From contig JABWAQ010000047.1 of NCBI GenBank assembly GCA_013360945.1, forward strand, positions 1 through 45,019: a stretch of DNA of 45,019 bases. The letters are read 5' to 3'. Below the pieces are notes generated by a model. It saw only the letters and a list, made by a program, of their open reading frames with translations. It searched no databases and had not been told where the DNA came from. The DNA comes from Candidatus Brocadia sp. (GTDB lineage: Bacteria; Planctomycetota; Brocadiia; Brocadiales; Brocadiaceae). Of the stretch, positions 15,420 to 24,920 are shown one piece after another. Each line of letters starts with the position of its first letter. Positions within the stretch are counted from its first letter, which is position 1. The translations under genes and the position numbers were made by a program.

Positions 15420-18260
15420 TCAATTTCCTAAAGCTGTTTTTCCCAGGCGGACCGGGTTTTGATCATTGCCTTCTTCACAATCGTGCAGGGTAGCAGCAGG
15501 ATAAATATTGCTCAATCTGTTGAGCAGATCCACCACGACCAGAAGGCGGTAAGAGACTTTTTTATAGGCATTGTAGCGATTTTCCAGCAGCGTTTTAATT
15601 GCTTCAGCAGTACTGTTACTGTTTTTGAAAGTAAAGCCATCGCACAACTTCAGTTCCGGTTCAATCTTAAGCTCAGGGATAAATTCATCGGGAGTTCTTC
15701 CCGCAGTAAAATTGTCCTCAAGCCAACCATGAAAATCCGTGCCACATTGCGTCAAAATTGCAGCAGCGCATTCACACAAGGCATCTTCTGTGGATTTATC
15801 GGGATCAGAAATGGATACCAGGTTCTGTGCAAGAATGGCCTTTACACGCTCATGCAGGCGCTCTTCCATCCAGTCGATTTCTGCATTGACCTCTAACCAC
15901 TTGTTCCAGGCATCTTCAAACCTATCGAACTGCCATCTATTGAATGCCACCCATTGGAAATGCTCAACCATTTTCTCCTGAATTTCAGACCACAATAGAT
16001 TTAAAAGTGCAGTGCAGGAAATGTCATCGGGCTTTACTGTTCTGCTAAATTCCGTTTCCAGGTCATTTTTCATGGGTTCGGGGTGAATATAGTCCAGGGT
16101 TTTGCCTTTATACCATTCGCTGAAGACCTTGCTGAAGGCCGTATAGATATTTATAGCGCACTTACATGCATCGGTTTCGGAGGGTCTTTCCCCCTCGTCT
16201 GTCTGTCCCTCCCCTTCAACGAGCTCCGCTAATTCTCCGATGACCGGATCACAGAGGTCTTCGACAAAACCATCGTTATTGACCCAACATATCTTACCCA
16301 AAAGGTGCGCGGGCGTTTCCTGCCGGATGGTGCGTTCAGCAAAATCCCGCATCTCCATGTTTTTGTTGAACGGCTCTACCCAGCCCGGCATTACAAAGGT
16401 CAGACGGAAAGAATAGGGGTCTTCGTCACCGCACGTATTGCAGGGGCCATCCGCACAGACTGGATAGAGCGCATCGCCCGGGAATTTGGGACGCAGCAAC
16501 AGATGCTCTACCACAATGAATCTCAAATCGGGACGGCCTAGCAACAGGTTGATACGTTTCTTCAGGGCCGGAATATTATCCGGTGCAGGGGGTTTTGTAT
16601 AATCAAATGCTTTAGCCCGGTCATGGCTGACGGGCGGATAGTCCCTGAGGAATGCAATCTTGTCTTTGATCAACTGCTTGAGCGCCACCTGTTGGCCTTC
16701 CAGGCTGTTGAGCAACAATGCATATTCGCCAAACTGCTCGCCAAAACGGGCCATGATGTGGTCCAGGAACCGGTTTCGGCGTTCCTGGGACTCCTGTAAG
16801 GTTTCGGCGATGGCTTCCACAGCGCTTTTATCCAGACCGCTCTTAATCTCATCGAAGCCCTGTATCAACTTATCCGTAAACTCTTTTACGAAATACGTGC
16901 GCTTGTCTCCGGTGTCGATGGAAAATAGCTCGGCAGTATGAGCCAGTTGCGCCAATGCATCGCCCAGCAGTTGCTCGAAGACCATCAAATAAGCCTTTAA
17001 TTGTTTTGCCTGCGCCTTCCGCGCATCGGAAGCATGAGACGGCAGCCCGTCCGGACCAATGCCATAGGTCGAAGGAAAGCTGTATTGAACTGGAAAATAA
17101 TCATCGGGATTGCGATATTTACCCGCGGGGACAGGTAAGTCTTTTGGCGCGCTTTTAACCTTTGGGCGCTCTGCCTCGCCGCGCAGTTGGGTAAGGGTGT
17201 CTCTGGCCTCATCCATGCGCGGACGGAAAGGGAGTCCGTTTTTATAAAAGAGGAAACGCGAACCATTCAGATAGAGTCTTGGCTGATGCTGGCCGCTGAT
17301 ATACAACAGCCAGGATGCACTGGTTTTGCTGGTATCGAAGCCAGGTTTTCCATTGCCGTCGAAGGTCGGGTCGGCAGCGCCCCTGACGATATTGCCTTCG
17401 GCATCGTACTTAACGAGTTGCAACTGGTTGACAGCGATTACGCCATCAATGTCCATCAAACAGTTGATGATATCCGAAACCTGCAGCACGGATTTCAAAG
17501 AGGCAGCTTCCAGATCCTTTCCCTTGATAAAACCGCTGTTAAGCTCCGGTCCGTTGAATATTTCTTCGACCGGTTCTCCGGCATCCATCAATTCCTGCAA
17601 TGTGTAAAAAGACACAGGCGGGTTAAAATACTTCTCGATCTCAAACCAGATACGCGCCTGCACCCATTCAATGTCGGCATCTGGTTTCAATTCAACATCA
17701 GCACAAACGGCGACATCTTCGATACCGACGACCTTGACACGGCAATAGTCCTCATCAAGGTTTCGATGATTTTGCAATGCTGCCTTTGCACTTGTGATAG
17801 ATTCTTTCGCCTTCTTCGTCTTGTCGCGGTAACGCTGGATAACGGATTTACCCACCCCCACCTTTTCCTTTTCGAACAGTTCTTTTAAGCCATTGGTCGT
17901 AGCGGCTTGTCGTGCAGCCGCATCACTGAACAGACGCATGGTAACGTTTTCAATGATGAAGGACTTTGTAGAATATTGAATTTCGAGGTCAAGGTAAAAT
18001 ACACCCTTCCAATGCCTGCGTATATATTCATCTCTCTCTTCATCATTATTCAGGCTTGGCTCGGTAAACACATCAAAGGTTTTTGTTGCACCAAGCCGCG
18101 TAAGGATTACGGTGAAGTCTTCCGAATCGTTTTGAAACGATTTCCATTCCGTGCTGTTTTCGATGCTTTGCTTGGGGAAACGCAATTCTATAGTAACAGA
18201 ATAGTTCTTGTCATCTTTATCAGGAACAACTGCGGCATATTCGATCTTGTGATCATTCAC
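15420..18260 (-). CDS. Baseplate protein, Afp12-like, main part of a split gene
   Basis: The 946-aa frame continues the Afp12/baseplate-J-type protein whose N-terminal 165 residues are encoded just upstream in the +1 frame. It includes GYFSIDTGDKRTYF-like and SHDRAKAFDYTKPPAPDNI segments and HLLGKICWVN typical of the family's second half, and a Cys-containing segment (CADGPCNTCGDEDPY) that could bind metal. Start is GTG at 18260, overlapping the stop of the first part (GTGA), which would allow translational coupling. Alternatively a -1 slip at this site or one lost base has broken a single gene. Together the parts give about 1110 aa, close to the family's usual size. In the particle the protein forms wedge arms of the baseplate. 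Confidence 0.75.
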   Translation of the reverse strand: MNDHKIEYAAVVPDKDDKNYSVTIELRFPKQSIENSTEWKSFQNDSEDFTVILTRLGATKTFDVFTEPSLNNDEERDEYIRRHWKGVFYLDLEIQYSTKSFIIENVTMRLFSDAAARQAATTNGLKELFEKEKVGVGKSVIQRYRDKTKKAKESITSAKAALQNHRNLDEDYCRVKVVGIEDVAVCADVELKPDADIEWVQARIWFEIEKYFNPPVSFYTLQELMDAGEPVEEIFNGPELNSGFIKGKDLEAASLKSVLQVSDIINCLMDIDGVIAVNQLQLVKYDAEGNIVRGAADPTFDGNGKPGFDTSKTSASWLLYISGQHQPRLYLNGSRFLFYKNGLPFRPRMDEARDTLTQLRGEAERPKVKSAPKDLPVPAGKYRNPDDYFPVQYSFPSTYGIGPDGLPSHASDARKAQAKQLKAYLMVFEQLLGDALAQLAHTAELFSIDTGDKRTYFVKEFTDKLIQGFDEIKSGLDKSAVEAIAETLQESQERRNRFLDHIMARFGEQFGEYALLLNSLEGQQVALKQLIKDKIAFLRDYPPVSHDRAKAFDYTKPPAPDNIPALKKRINLLLGRPDLRFIVVEHLLLRPKFPGDALYPVCADGPCNTCGDEDPYSFRLTFVMPGWVEPFNKNMEMRDFAERTIRQETPAHLLGKICWVNNDGFVEDLCDPVIGELAELVEGEGQTDEGERPSETDACKCAINIYTAFSKVFSEWYKGKTLDYIHPEPMKNDLETEFSRTVKPDDISCTALLNLLWSEIQEKMVEHFQWVAFNRWQFDRFEDAWNKWLEVNAEIDWMEERLHERVKAILAQNLVSISDPDKSTEDALCECAAAILTQCGTDFHGWLEDNFTAGRTPDEFIPELKIEPELKLCDGFTFKNSNSTAEAIKTLLENRYNAYKKVSYRLLVVVDLLNRLSNIYPAATLHDCEEGNDQNPVRLGKTALGN

Positions 18261-18754
18261 ACATCATATAAACCCTGAGGTTCAACTTTTTTGGGCTGTA
18301 TTTGTAGTTGTGTCTTTGGCTTCTGGTATGACAGTTTCAATTTGTCTTTTTCGCACCACGCATAATAAGAGACGTCACATGCGCATTTCTTGCAAAAAAT
18401 CCAGGCATTCCGCACCAATTCAAGGTCAATGAGCAGGCAGCGAAAATCATCTGGCGTCCAGGGATTTACGGTTAAAATTTCCCTTGCGGTAAAAAATGCC
18501 TGTTTTGGGAACGGTTTATTCGGTTCCGGCGCCAAAAGGTCATTGACATCCCAGCCCGCACGATAGGCAATATCCGTAAGGGCATAACAGAGTGCCTCGA
18601 GGATGGTAATCCCCGGGTCATGGATATTAAAATCGGTCCACAGAGAACTGCCCATCTGCTCAAGAAAGCCTATTCCTTCCCTACGGAGGCGGTAGAAATC
18701 CTCGGCAGGTTTCAATTCAGGATTTTTTGGTATGGTTTTAGATAGCTGACTCAT
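18257..18754 (-). CDS. Baseplate protein, Afp12-like, N-terminal part
   Basis: The 165-aa product carries the family N-terminal signature: RREGIGFLEQMGSSLWTDFN, HDPGITILEALCYALTDIAY and RAGWDVNDLLAP. It ends at GLYDV followed by TGA (18257-18259), in the middle of the segment where intact relatives continue with a beta strand. The ATG overlaps the stop of the preceding Afp11-like gene (ATGA at 18751-18754). The rest of the protein is in the overlapping frame that begins at 18260. See that entry for the possible explanations. On its own this fragment would lack most of the baseplate domain. Confidence 0.75.
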   Translation of the reverse strand: MSQLSKTIPKNPELKPAEDFYRLRREGIGFLEQMGSSLWTDFNIHDPGITILEALCYALTDIAYRAGWDVNDLLAPEPNKPFPKQAFFTAREILTVNPWTPDDFRCLLIDLELVRNAWIFCKKCACDVSYYAWCEKDKLKLSYQKPKTQLQIQPKKVEPQGLYDV

Positions 18755-21700
18755 GTTGCCTCACACGGACATTTCTCGCCAGGTGTTTCTGCCATGGCGG
18801 GGTTAATTGTTTTAATATCATGTTCCTTGTCTGAAACCAGGATAGAAATTGCCATGGATCCTTCAACCTCGTTCTTTTCAACTGTCTCCGGATTGTCATT
18901 GAAGGTGTGGAATAGCTGAAAATCTGTCACATAATCCACATACGGCAGGTCTTCCACAAAATTGATCAGCACCGATTTATAGACTTTTCCACCGAAGGAA
19001 GGACTGCCGCCGCCGGGAAATGCCCAGGGAGAGAGGAAACGGGTAATGGCTTCCTTCAGCTTGCTTAAATAGAAAGTCTCATCGAGACCGTCTTTCAGGC
19101 GGACTTCACATTTAACACGGACCTCTTCAAACTGTGGATTTTTGACATGCAGCCTGATAAAACATGATAGACGCTTGCTCAGGAAGGCGCGTATTTCATC
19201 AAGAAGTCCCAGGCTTGTGTAGGGTCTGAACGGGTCGCGGAGGTTGTGGAACTGCTGGTTTGGAATGGTGACGACAGTAACATGCCCAGGGGCAAGTTCC
19301 CGGTAAATACCCGTCCCGCTTTCGTTTGGTTCGTACTGCATGTGATTCAGGCATTTGACCTTATAGATTTGCGGAAACGCCTCCAGGATCAACCGCTCAT
19401 AGTCCCACAGGGCGATGCCGCGGTCCTTGTGGCGCAGCCGCTCGCTGACACGGGTATAAAATGCCTTAGAATCTTCCTTTCCTCTTCCACCGAAGGCAGC
19501 AAAGGGCTGCGTGATTTTTTTGACTGCAGCGTCGGGCTGTTCCAGTTTACTGATGGTCCCTGATTCCAGCGCCTTAGCCGGAAAGGACGGATCATTGTCT
19601 TTATCCGTAAAAGTGGCCTTCAGCGCCTGCGCCGCTACCAGTCGCAAACGGCACACGGCCTCGCTTCCGGACGCCACTGCCGCCCGCAGCCAGTGCATCC
19701 CGGCCGACAACAAAGTATTGGTATCCGAAGCATCCCGGGATATGACGAAGGTGATGATGCCCGAGTTGAGGAGTCCGCCGGTCTTGTCTTCCACGTCATC
19801 TCTGGCAAAGGGTTCCCATTCATTGTCACGGAGATAACTCCAATGGATCTCCGGGTTTTCAGAAAGCGGATCGGCTGTACCGTCAGCCACCTGAAAGAGC
19901 AGGGCAAGATTTTGCGGCGGTTTGAGATCGGTAAGGCTGATGTAGAATTCTGCTTCACTAGTATTAACGACACCATCGCGCTGAAAGTTGAACTGTGGCA
20001 GAAAGAAAACTTTTTTGGCCAAATTAAGAAACGGGTGTTGTTCGGCATGACCAAAGGGGGTGATATGAAAGAATCGAGACTGACGTTCATCAAAATTAGA
20101 TTTGTTTGCATTGTTGAGGGTTATTGGTTGTGTTGCTGTGTAATCCAGTGTTAGCTCTGTCACGAAGGGGCCAATTGGCGGCAGTGGTTTAATATCGTTA
20201 ACTGTGAGAGTTTTATCAACAACTTTTTTTATATAAGCACTCAATGCCTGTTCATACTCATTCTGGCCAAAATCATTGTCTAATTTTAGCCTGACAAAGC
20301 CATGCCGGGAGGAAGGATTGTAATGCACTGATTCCGATAGATCGGGGGCATCGATGTACGGACTATAGCCTCCGCCCAATAAGGAGAACGAACTACTCGT
20401 TATTGTTGTTGGCGATGGAATGCTGGACGGTTGCCACACTCCAGCCAGAAGATAATCGATTTTAACATTAACCGTTTTATTCTTGTATGGAGCAGGAGCA
20501 CTTTGCCACTCCACCTTAACCTTGGCAGAACTCAGCGTTTTTTGAAAGACCTCTTTTGATCCGATGACTAACGCGCTATTTTTTACCGGTGATGCGCCAA
20601 ATGGCTGAAATGGTTTAGAGATATCCACCGGACCGAAGCCATTGGAAACAGCAAGGGTTTTAAGTCCCGTGACATTAACGGTAAGATCGATTTTTTCTAT
20701 AACGACATCTTGAAGTTGAGGGTAGAGATATGGAGAATCATCCCTATGCTTTAGTTTTACCAATAATACCGGCAGGTTAGTGGCGAAGTTATAGCCGTGC
20801 GTTTTAGCTAAATAAGGCACTATGGCAGGATCGGCGCCGGACAACTCGATTTTTAAGCTTAGTTTACTGGTATTTTCTTTATTAAATCCTGAGACCTTCC
20901 CTGCAAACCACTCTTTTTCAGTGGTTAAGAAACAATCCATATCCTCATTGGATAATTTCAAATTATTAGACAGAGATGTTGTCGTAAACTTGACCGTAAT
21001 TGTTCGAGTTCCACCTGCCATCAGCAAATAATGTGAGGCAATGGCAAAACCGACTTCCGCCTTTGGCATTTTGATTTCCGACAACGCCCCATCCCGATAG
21101 ATTTTATTGTGAAAGGGATGCCAGGACTTGTCTACGGAAGTCAGTTCCGCCCCGATTCCATCATCGGAATTGGCGACCGAGGAGGCATACAATCTGCCCT
21201 GATGTATACCGGACTGTGCTTTTCCCACCTTTTCTTCACCATGCCGGTAAACCGTCTTCAATTCCATTACCTTTGCCTGGTTTGCGACAAAATCGAAATC
21301 ATTTGCAAAAAAAGCGTCTTTACCTAGATCATCTTTCCCTGCCTTGAACAGTTCACCCTTTTTGAATTCATGGCTGTTAACCTGTTTCGCCAGTTCGACC
21401 AGCAGATGCGCATGTCCTGGTTCAGCGGACTTTTCCTTGAGACGAAGGATTTCCCGGTAATAAAAATCCAGGTGCCGCCCTGTGAGCGTATTCATTTCCG
21501 TACGGACAAACTCAAACAAACGCAGGAAGGTAAGAAACAGCGCATAATGCGGCTCGTGGCGGTCCCATTCGGTAAAGGTTCTTTCCAACGCCTGTTCTGC
21601 TTCCTTGACAGTGCGGGCATATGCCTTCAGAAACTGATCGAATATAGAAGTAAAGAGATTGTGCGTAGCGATATGATTGATGCGTTCGAAAATAGTCGAA

Positions 21701-22407
21701 CCCGAACCGTAAACCGATGAATCTGCAGGAATTGTACTTGTATAAGCGCCCCAGTTGGCAGCGTTATCCGTCCAGTCTTTGGATAAACCATCCTGATAAA
21801 TGTTCTTAAAGGATACCGTTAGTTTACCTAAAACGACTATGCCAGGCTGAGTATCTGCAACCAAATGATTCGAAGCGGACAAGAGCAAATCCGCTTTGTA
21901 ATAAGCTATAAGTCTTTTGAACACAGGTGACAATTGGCTTTGAATCAGATTCTGCAGGGCAACTTTGAGGGGAATTTCGACTGGCAACCCTTCTTTCAAC
22001 ACATCCAACTGTTTGGCAAGAGTGCCGGCGCAACTGAACAGATAGCCTAAATTGTCTTTCAAGTCCTGTTCTTTTGATTGATTGTCACGGTTTTTTAAAA
22101 AATCAAAATATCCTTTTATCCTGGATCTGTAATCATCCACATCCTGCACTGTTGCAACCGCCAGCAGGACCGACACATCATTGTTAAAAAATGCCTGCCA
22201 ATCGCCTTCCCAGGCGTTGTTAGAATTGTAATATTTTAGATAGGCAGCATATGCCCGCGCAAAGACTATACGTTGGGCCACGCCATGCTCGTCCACAGGG
22301 GCGTATGCAGGATCGAGCGCCGGAGGAAAGCGCTGTTCCTGGCTTGTGCCTTCGCGGACAAGCTTTAGGGAATCAGTGTTTTGTGTGCAATTTGTAACCG
22401 TATCCAT
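18751..22407 (-). CDS. Baseplate J/gp47-like protein (Afp11/Pvc11 family)
   Basis: The 1218-aa protein has a large, poorly conserved N-terminal half (several helices: AYAAYLKYYNSN, HYALFLTFLRLFEFVRTEMN, LDFYYREILRLKE, which is a family hallmark) and beta-rich middle. Around residue 990 it has the baseplate-J core RLRHKDRGIALWDYERLILEAFPQI and later HVTVVTIPN, FLSKRLSCFIRLHV and EEVRVKCEVRLKDG. In Afp and PVC this protein is a wedge component linking the hub to the sheath. The start ATG at 22407 lies 3 bases after the gp25-like gene stop. The stop overlaps the next start. It is one of the best-conserved eCIS genes in this cluster. Confidence 0.88.
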   Translation of the reverse strand: MDTVTNCTQNTDSLKLVREGTSQEQRFPPALDPAYAPVDEHGVAQRIVFARAYAAYLKYYNSNNAWEGDWQAFFNNDVSVLLAVATVQDVDDYRSRIKGYFDFLKNRDNQSKEQDLKDNLGYLFSCAGTLAKQLDVLKEGLPVEIPLKVALQNLIQSQLSPVFKRLIAYYKADLLLSASNHLVADTQPGIVVLGKLTVSFKNIYQDGLSKDWTDNAANWGAYTSTIPADSSVYGSGSTIFERINHIATHNLFTSIFDQFLKAYARTVKEAEQALERTFTEWDRHEPHYALFLTFLRLFEFVRTEMNTLTGRHLDFYYREILRLKEKSAEPGHAHLLVELAKQVNSHEFKKGELFKAGKDDLGKDAFFANDFDFVANQAKVMELKTVYRHGEEKVGKAQSGIHQGRLYASSVANSDDGIGAELTSVDKSWHPFHNKIYRDGALSEIKMPKAEVGFAIASHYLLMAGGTRTITVKFTTTSLSNNLKLSNEDMDCFLTTEKEWFAGKVSGFNKENTSKLSLKIELSGADPAIVPYLAKTHGYNFATNLPVLLVKLKHRDDSPYLYPQLQDVVIEKIDLTVNVTGLKTLAVSNGFGPVDISKPFQPFGASPVKNSALVIGSKEVFQKTLSSAKVKVEWQSAPAPYKNKTVNVKIDYLLAGVWQPSSIPSPTTITSSSFSLLGGGYSPYIDAPDLSESVHYNPSSRHGFVRLKLDNDFGQNEYEQALSAYIKKVVDKTLTVNDIKPLPPIGPFVTELTLDYTATQPITLNNANKSNFDERQSRFFHITPFGHAEQHPFLNLAKKVFFLPQFNFQRDGVVNTSEAEFYISLTDLKPPQNLALLFQVADGTADPLSENPEIHWSYLRDNEWEPFARDDVEDKTGGLLNSGIITFVISRDASDTNTLLSAGMHWLRAAVASGSEAVCRLRLVAAQALKATFTDKDNDPSFPAKALESGTISKLEQPDAAVKKITQPFAAFGGRGKEDSKAFYTRVSERLRHKDRGIALWDYERLILEAFPQIYKVKCLNHMQYEPNESGTGIYRELAPGHVTVVTIPNQQFHNLRDPFRPYTSLGLLDEIRAFLSKRLSCFIRLHVKNPQFEEVRVKCEVRLKDGLDETFYLSKLKEAITRFLSPWAFPGGGSPSFGGKVYKSVLINFVEDLPYVDYVTDFQLFHTFNDNPETVEKNEVEGSMAISILVSDKEHDIKTINPAMAETPGEKCPCEAT

Positions 22408-22410
22408 ATA

Positions 22411-22854
22411 TCAATCTTTCTCAGGCAGAAGATGAACCGTTGTGGTGAGATTAATGTCTGTTCCCTCCAATTTGTAGTAGGGATAAACAAAATTGAACCG
22501 CGAATTGGTGGATTTCACCCGGTAGGCGATTTCTATCAGCACAACGCCCTCCAGCTCACGGCTTTCATCCAGGCGTACCTTTTCCAACTCGATACGCGGT
22601 TCGTGGTAAAGAATGGCAGACTCCACTTTATCCGCCATCAGGGTCTTCATGCGCGTATCCAGACTCTCAAAGACCAGTTCTTCCAGATTGCACCCGTATT
22701 GTGGCTGCATCACCCGCTCTCCCTGCATAGTGCTGAGGAGCACTTCGAGGCTGGAGGCGACATCAGCCTCCTGCTCAAGCATTTCCACGCCCTTGAAGGT
22801 TCGATTGAATGAAGGGGGGAAAGACCACCCCCGACCCAGAAATTCTTTGTTCAT
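22411..22854 (-). CDS. gp25/GPW-like baseplate protein (Afp9/Pvc9 family)
   Basis: The 147-aa protein has the lysozyme-like gp25 fold pattern of baseplate wedges: LGRGWSFPPSFNR, then EADVASSLEVLLSTMQGERVMQPQYGCNLEELVFE, then IESAILYHEPRIELEKV. Starting at 22854 gives a short N-terminus typical of the family and leaves a 5-base gap to the PAAR gene; an upstream in-frame ATG at 22998 would lie inside the PAAR gene and adds a Pro/Arg-rich segment without family match. In contractile systems gp25 proteins connect the baseplate to the first sheath ring and help trigger contraction. Confidence 0.88.
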   Translation of the reverse strand: MNKEFLGRGWSFPPSFNRTFKGVEMLEQEADVASSLEVLLSTMQGERVMQPQYGCNLEELVFESLDTRMKTLMADKVESAILYHEPRIELEKVRLDESRELEGVVLIEIAYRVKSTNSRFNFVYPYYKLEGTDINLTTTVHLLPEKD

Positions 22855-22859
22855 TGCTA

Positions 22860-23129
22860 TTACCCTCCAATCAGTACCGTTAGCGCCCCGGGGGGCATTA
22901 TGGCTCCGCCTGATGCGGTTAAATCCGCAATTCTGGCGGCTGGCATTCCGCCGATCATCACGGTGGCTGAACCTTTGACAATAGCGTCTACGCCGCACGT
23001 ATCACCCATACGCGCCGCCGGAAGCCCTCCAATCAAGACCGTTGGTGCACCCGGCGGGATGATCGGCGTTGGAACTCCCAATGTTGCGGTACTGACAATC
23101 ATGTCGGTTACACGCGCTGCAGGTAACAT
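22860..23129 (-). CDS. PAAR-repeat spike tip protein (Afp10/Pvc10 family)
   Basis: This 89-aa protein has PAAR-type repeats: PAARVTDM, GLPAARMGDTCGV and GMPAARIADL, each linked by VLIGG-type strands. PAAR proteins cap the VgrG-like trimer as a sharp cone and often bind one metal ion. The ATG at 23129 is 8 bases after AGGAGGG; a GTG at 23135 is too close to that site. Two HIS/CYS candidates for metal are scarce here (one Cys in GDTCGV), so metal binding is uncertain. The gene lies between the spike gene and the gp25-like gene, the standard eCIS order. Confidence 0.88.
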   Translation of the reverse strand: MLPAARVTDMIVSTATLGVPTPIIPPGAPTVLIGGLPAARMGDTCGVDAIVKGSATVMIGGMPAARIADLTASGGAIMPPGALTVLIGG

Positions 23130-23153
23130 ATTCACTTCCCTCCTATCGATGAA

Positions 23154-24920
23154 TCAGTTGATTTGAACAACCCCGCCCTGTATCACGGTGGTGGCGCTCC
23201 CTTTTATTGTCGTGCTCGCCCCGGAAACCTCAGCGTTGGCTGTTCCTGCAGCCTTGAAGGCGGTTTGGGCTTTTACGTCGATGTTCATACCTTCCAATTT
23301 GATGTCTTTGGTGGCCTTCATCACGATATCCTTGCTGCTCTCGATTTTTATCCCGCTGTCATTTAACGTCATTTTATTACCATTTTGGTCTTCAACGACG
23401 ATGGCCTTGTCTTCCTCTGACAAAGTGATTTTGTTTCCGCCCGGTGTTCCAAGCACGATAACTCTTTTTTCGTCATCAAAAATAAATTCCATTTTTTCGC
23501 GGCTGACATATCCCTTCCGGTGGTTGTTATCTTTTGCCGGTTCAGGGGCAGGCTTGGCGCTGCTGTGGCACATCCCCAGCACTACGGGATGGCGCGGATC
23601 GTCATTGAGGAATCCCACTACCACCTCGTCGCCAATTTCAGGACGGAAAAAAGTGCCTCGCCCTTTTCCTGCATCCAGTGTGGCGATACGGGACCAGATA
23701 CCCTCTTCGGCATCGCTGACTAAAGGAAGCCGGACTTTTATCCGATCCTCGCCATCCGGATCATTTTCCAGCACGGTGACAACCCCGATTTGCAGGCCGC
23801 TCACCGCGGGCATTAAGCCGGCGGCAGGCAAGGGGCGCAGATTATAGGTTTCGGCGAATAGTTCAGCGCTCAACCCAAACTGAACGTCTGTTTCCCAATT
23901 GCCGCCTGACACCATATGGCGAACGCCGGAGACATACATTTTCCCTTCAAATCGCTCACCAATGCCGGTCACCTCGATGATTTTACCCGGCAAGACCGCG
24001 GCAAACCCCTGGAACTTTGCCCTGCCGCGCACCTTGGCCAAACGCTCCTTCAGCAATCGGCCGTCTGCCCAGGCCTGCAGTTCAGGTTCACTGAGCATGC
24101 CTCCGTGCCTGATATCATGTTTTTCTCCGCCGATGACGTCAGCCAGGCTTTCCGGTGAAAGATTTCCGGTGTTCATCGCGGGAGGCTCTTTTGCCTCCAT
24201 TTCCGTAACTTTTTGTTCTGCCGGATTCCAACTGCCCGCCTTGATGCCTTTGCTCTGGCGCCGCGCATCTATTTCAGCATCCAGTTCCAATAACGTGGCT
24301 CCATATTTAACGCTAACCACCGGCTCATCCCCGATGGCCGGTTGGGTCACCATAACTTTTCCATCTGTTACCATAACGACCTGCCCGTTGGCTTCAGCAC
24401 GACACAAGATGAAATCCCAATCTGTGGAATGGTATTGGGCAACCTCTTTCAAGGCTGGCTTCGTTGGTTTCACATCTTTTTGCAAGGAGTATGACCCGAT
24501 AATTTCTTCCATAATATCGCTGTCTTTTTTATCTATAAAATAGCAGCTCTTTACGCCGCTGGTCATTTTCACCGCTTCGTCCCGGCATTCCACTGTGAGA
24601 AAGCTGCCGTTCTTACGTATCCTGATGCCATTCCTGACCACAATACCCTTGAAAACCGGATCATTCTGCGAACGATAGCCGAGTTGAATCTCAATCTTTT
24701 TGCCCGGGATAAAATGATCGCTATTGCTCGCCTCAAAGGTCGATCTGGAAGCCTCCCCATCGAGAAGTTGAATCACTGCTGACGGAATACGATTCAACTC
24801 CCTCGTCACAGAAACCGATAACACATGGAATTTACCGGGAATTTCTTTTCCGTCGACAAGAATGCCAACGGTGCATACATCGGGTGTTGCTGGTGTTGGA
24901 ATAGTAGATTCGTTGTTCAC
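23154..24920 (-). CDS. VgrG-like spike/hub protein (Afp8/Pvc8 family)
   Basis: The 588-aa protein has a gpD-like hub region (about residues 1-350; DVCTVGILVDGKEIP, LGYRSQNDPVFKGIVV, FILCRAEANGQVVMV), an OB-fold of the gp5/gpV type (about 370-460; QIGVVTVLENDPDGEDRIKVRLP, FFRPEIGDEVVVGFLNDDPR) and a C-terminal beta-helix of repeated VXAXKDIKLEG-like strands. As a trimer it forms the central spike under the tube, to which the PAAR tip attaches. Start is GTG at 24920, overlapping the previous stop (GTGA). The length is close to the usual size for the family. Confidence 0.9.
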   Translation of the reverse strand: MNNESTIPTPATPDVCTVGILVDGKEIPGKFHVLSVSVTRELNRIPSAVIQLLDGEASRSTFEASNSDHFIPGKKIEIQLGYRSQNDPVFKGIVVRNGIRIRKNGSFLTVECRDEAVKMTSGVKSCYFIDKKDSDIMEEIIGSYSLQKDVKPTKPALKEVAQYHSTDWDFILCRAEANGQVVMVTDGKVMVTQPAIGDEPVVSVKYGATLLELDAEIDARRQSKGIKAGSWNPAEQKVTEMEAKEPPAMNTGNLSPESLADVIGGEKHDIRHGGMLSEPELQAWADGRLLKERLAKVRGRAKFQGFAAVLPGKIIEVTGIGERFEGKMYVSGVRHMVSGGNWETDVQFGLSAELFAETYNLRPLPAAGLMPAVSGLQIGVVTVLENDPDGEDRIKVRLPLVSDAEEGIWSRIATLDAGKGRGTFFRPEIGDEVVVGFLNDDPRHPVVLGMCHSSAKPAPEPAKDNNHRKGYVSREKMEFIFDDEKRVIVLGTPGGNKITLSEEDKAIVVEDQNGNKMTLNDSGIKIESSKDIVMKATKDIKLEGMNIDVKAQTAFKAAGTANAEVSGASTTIKGSATTVIQGGVVQIN

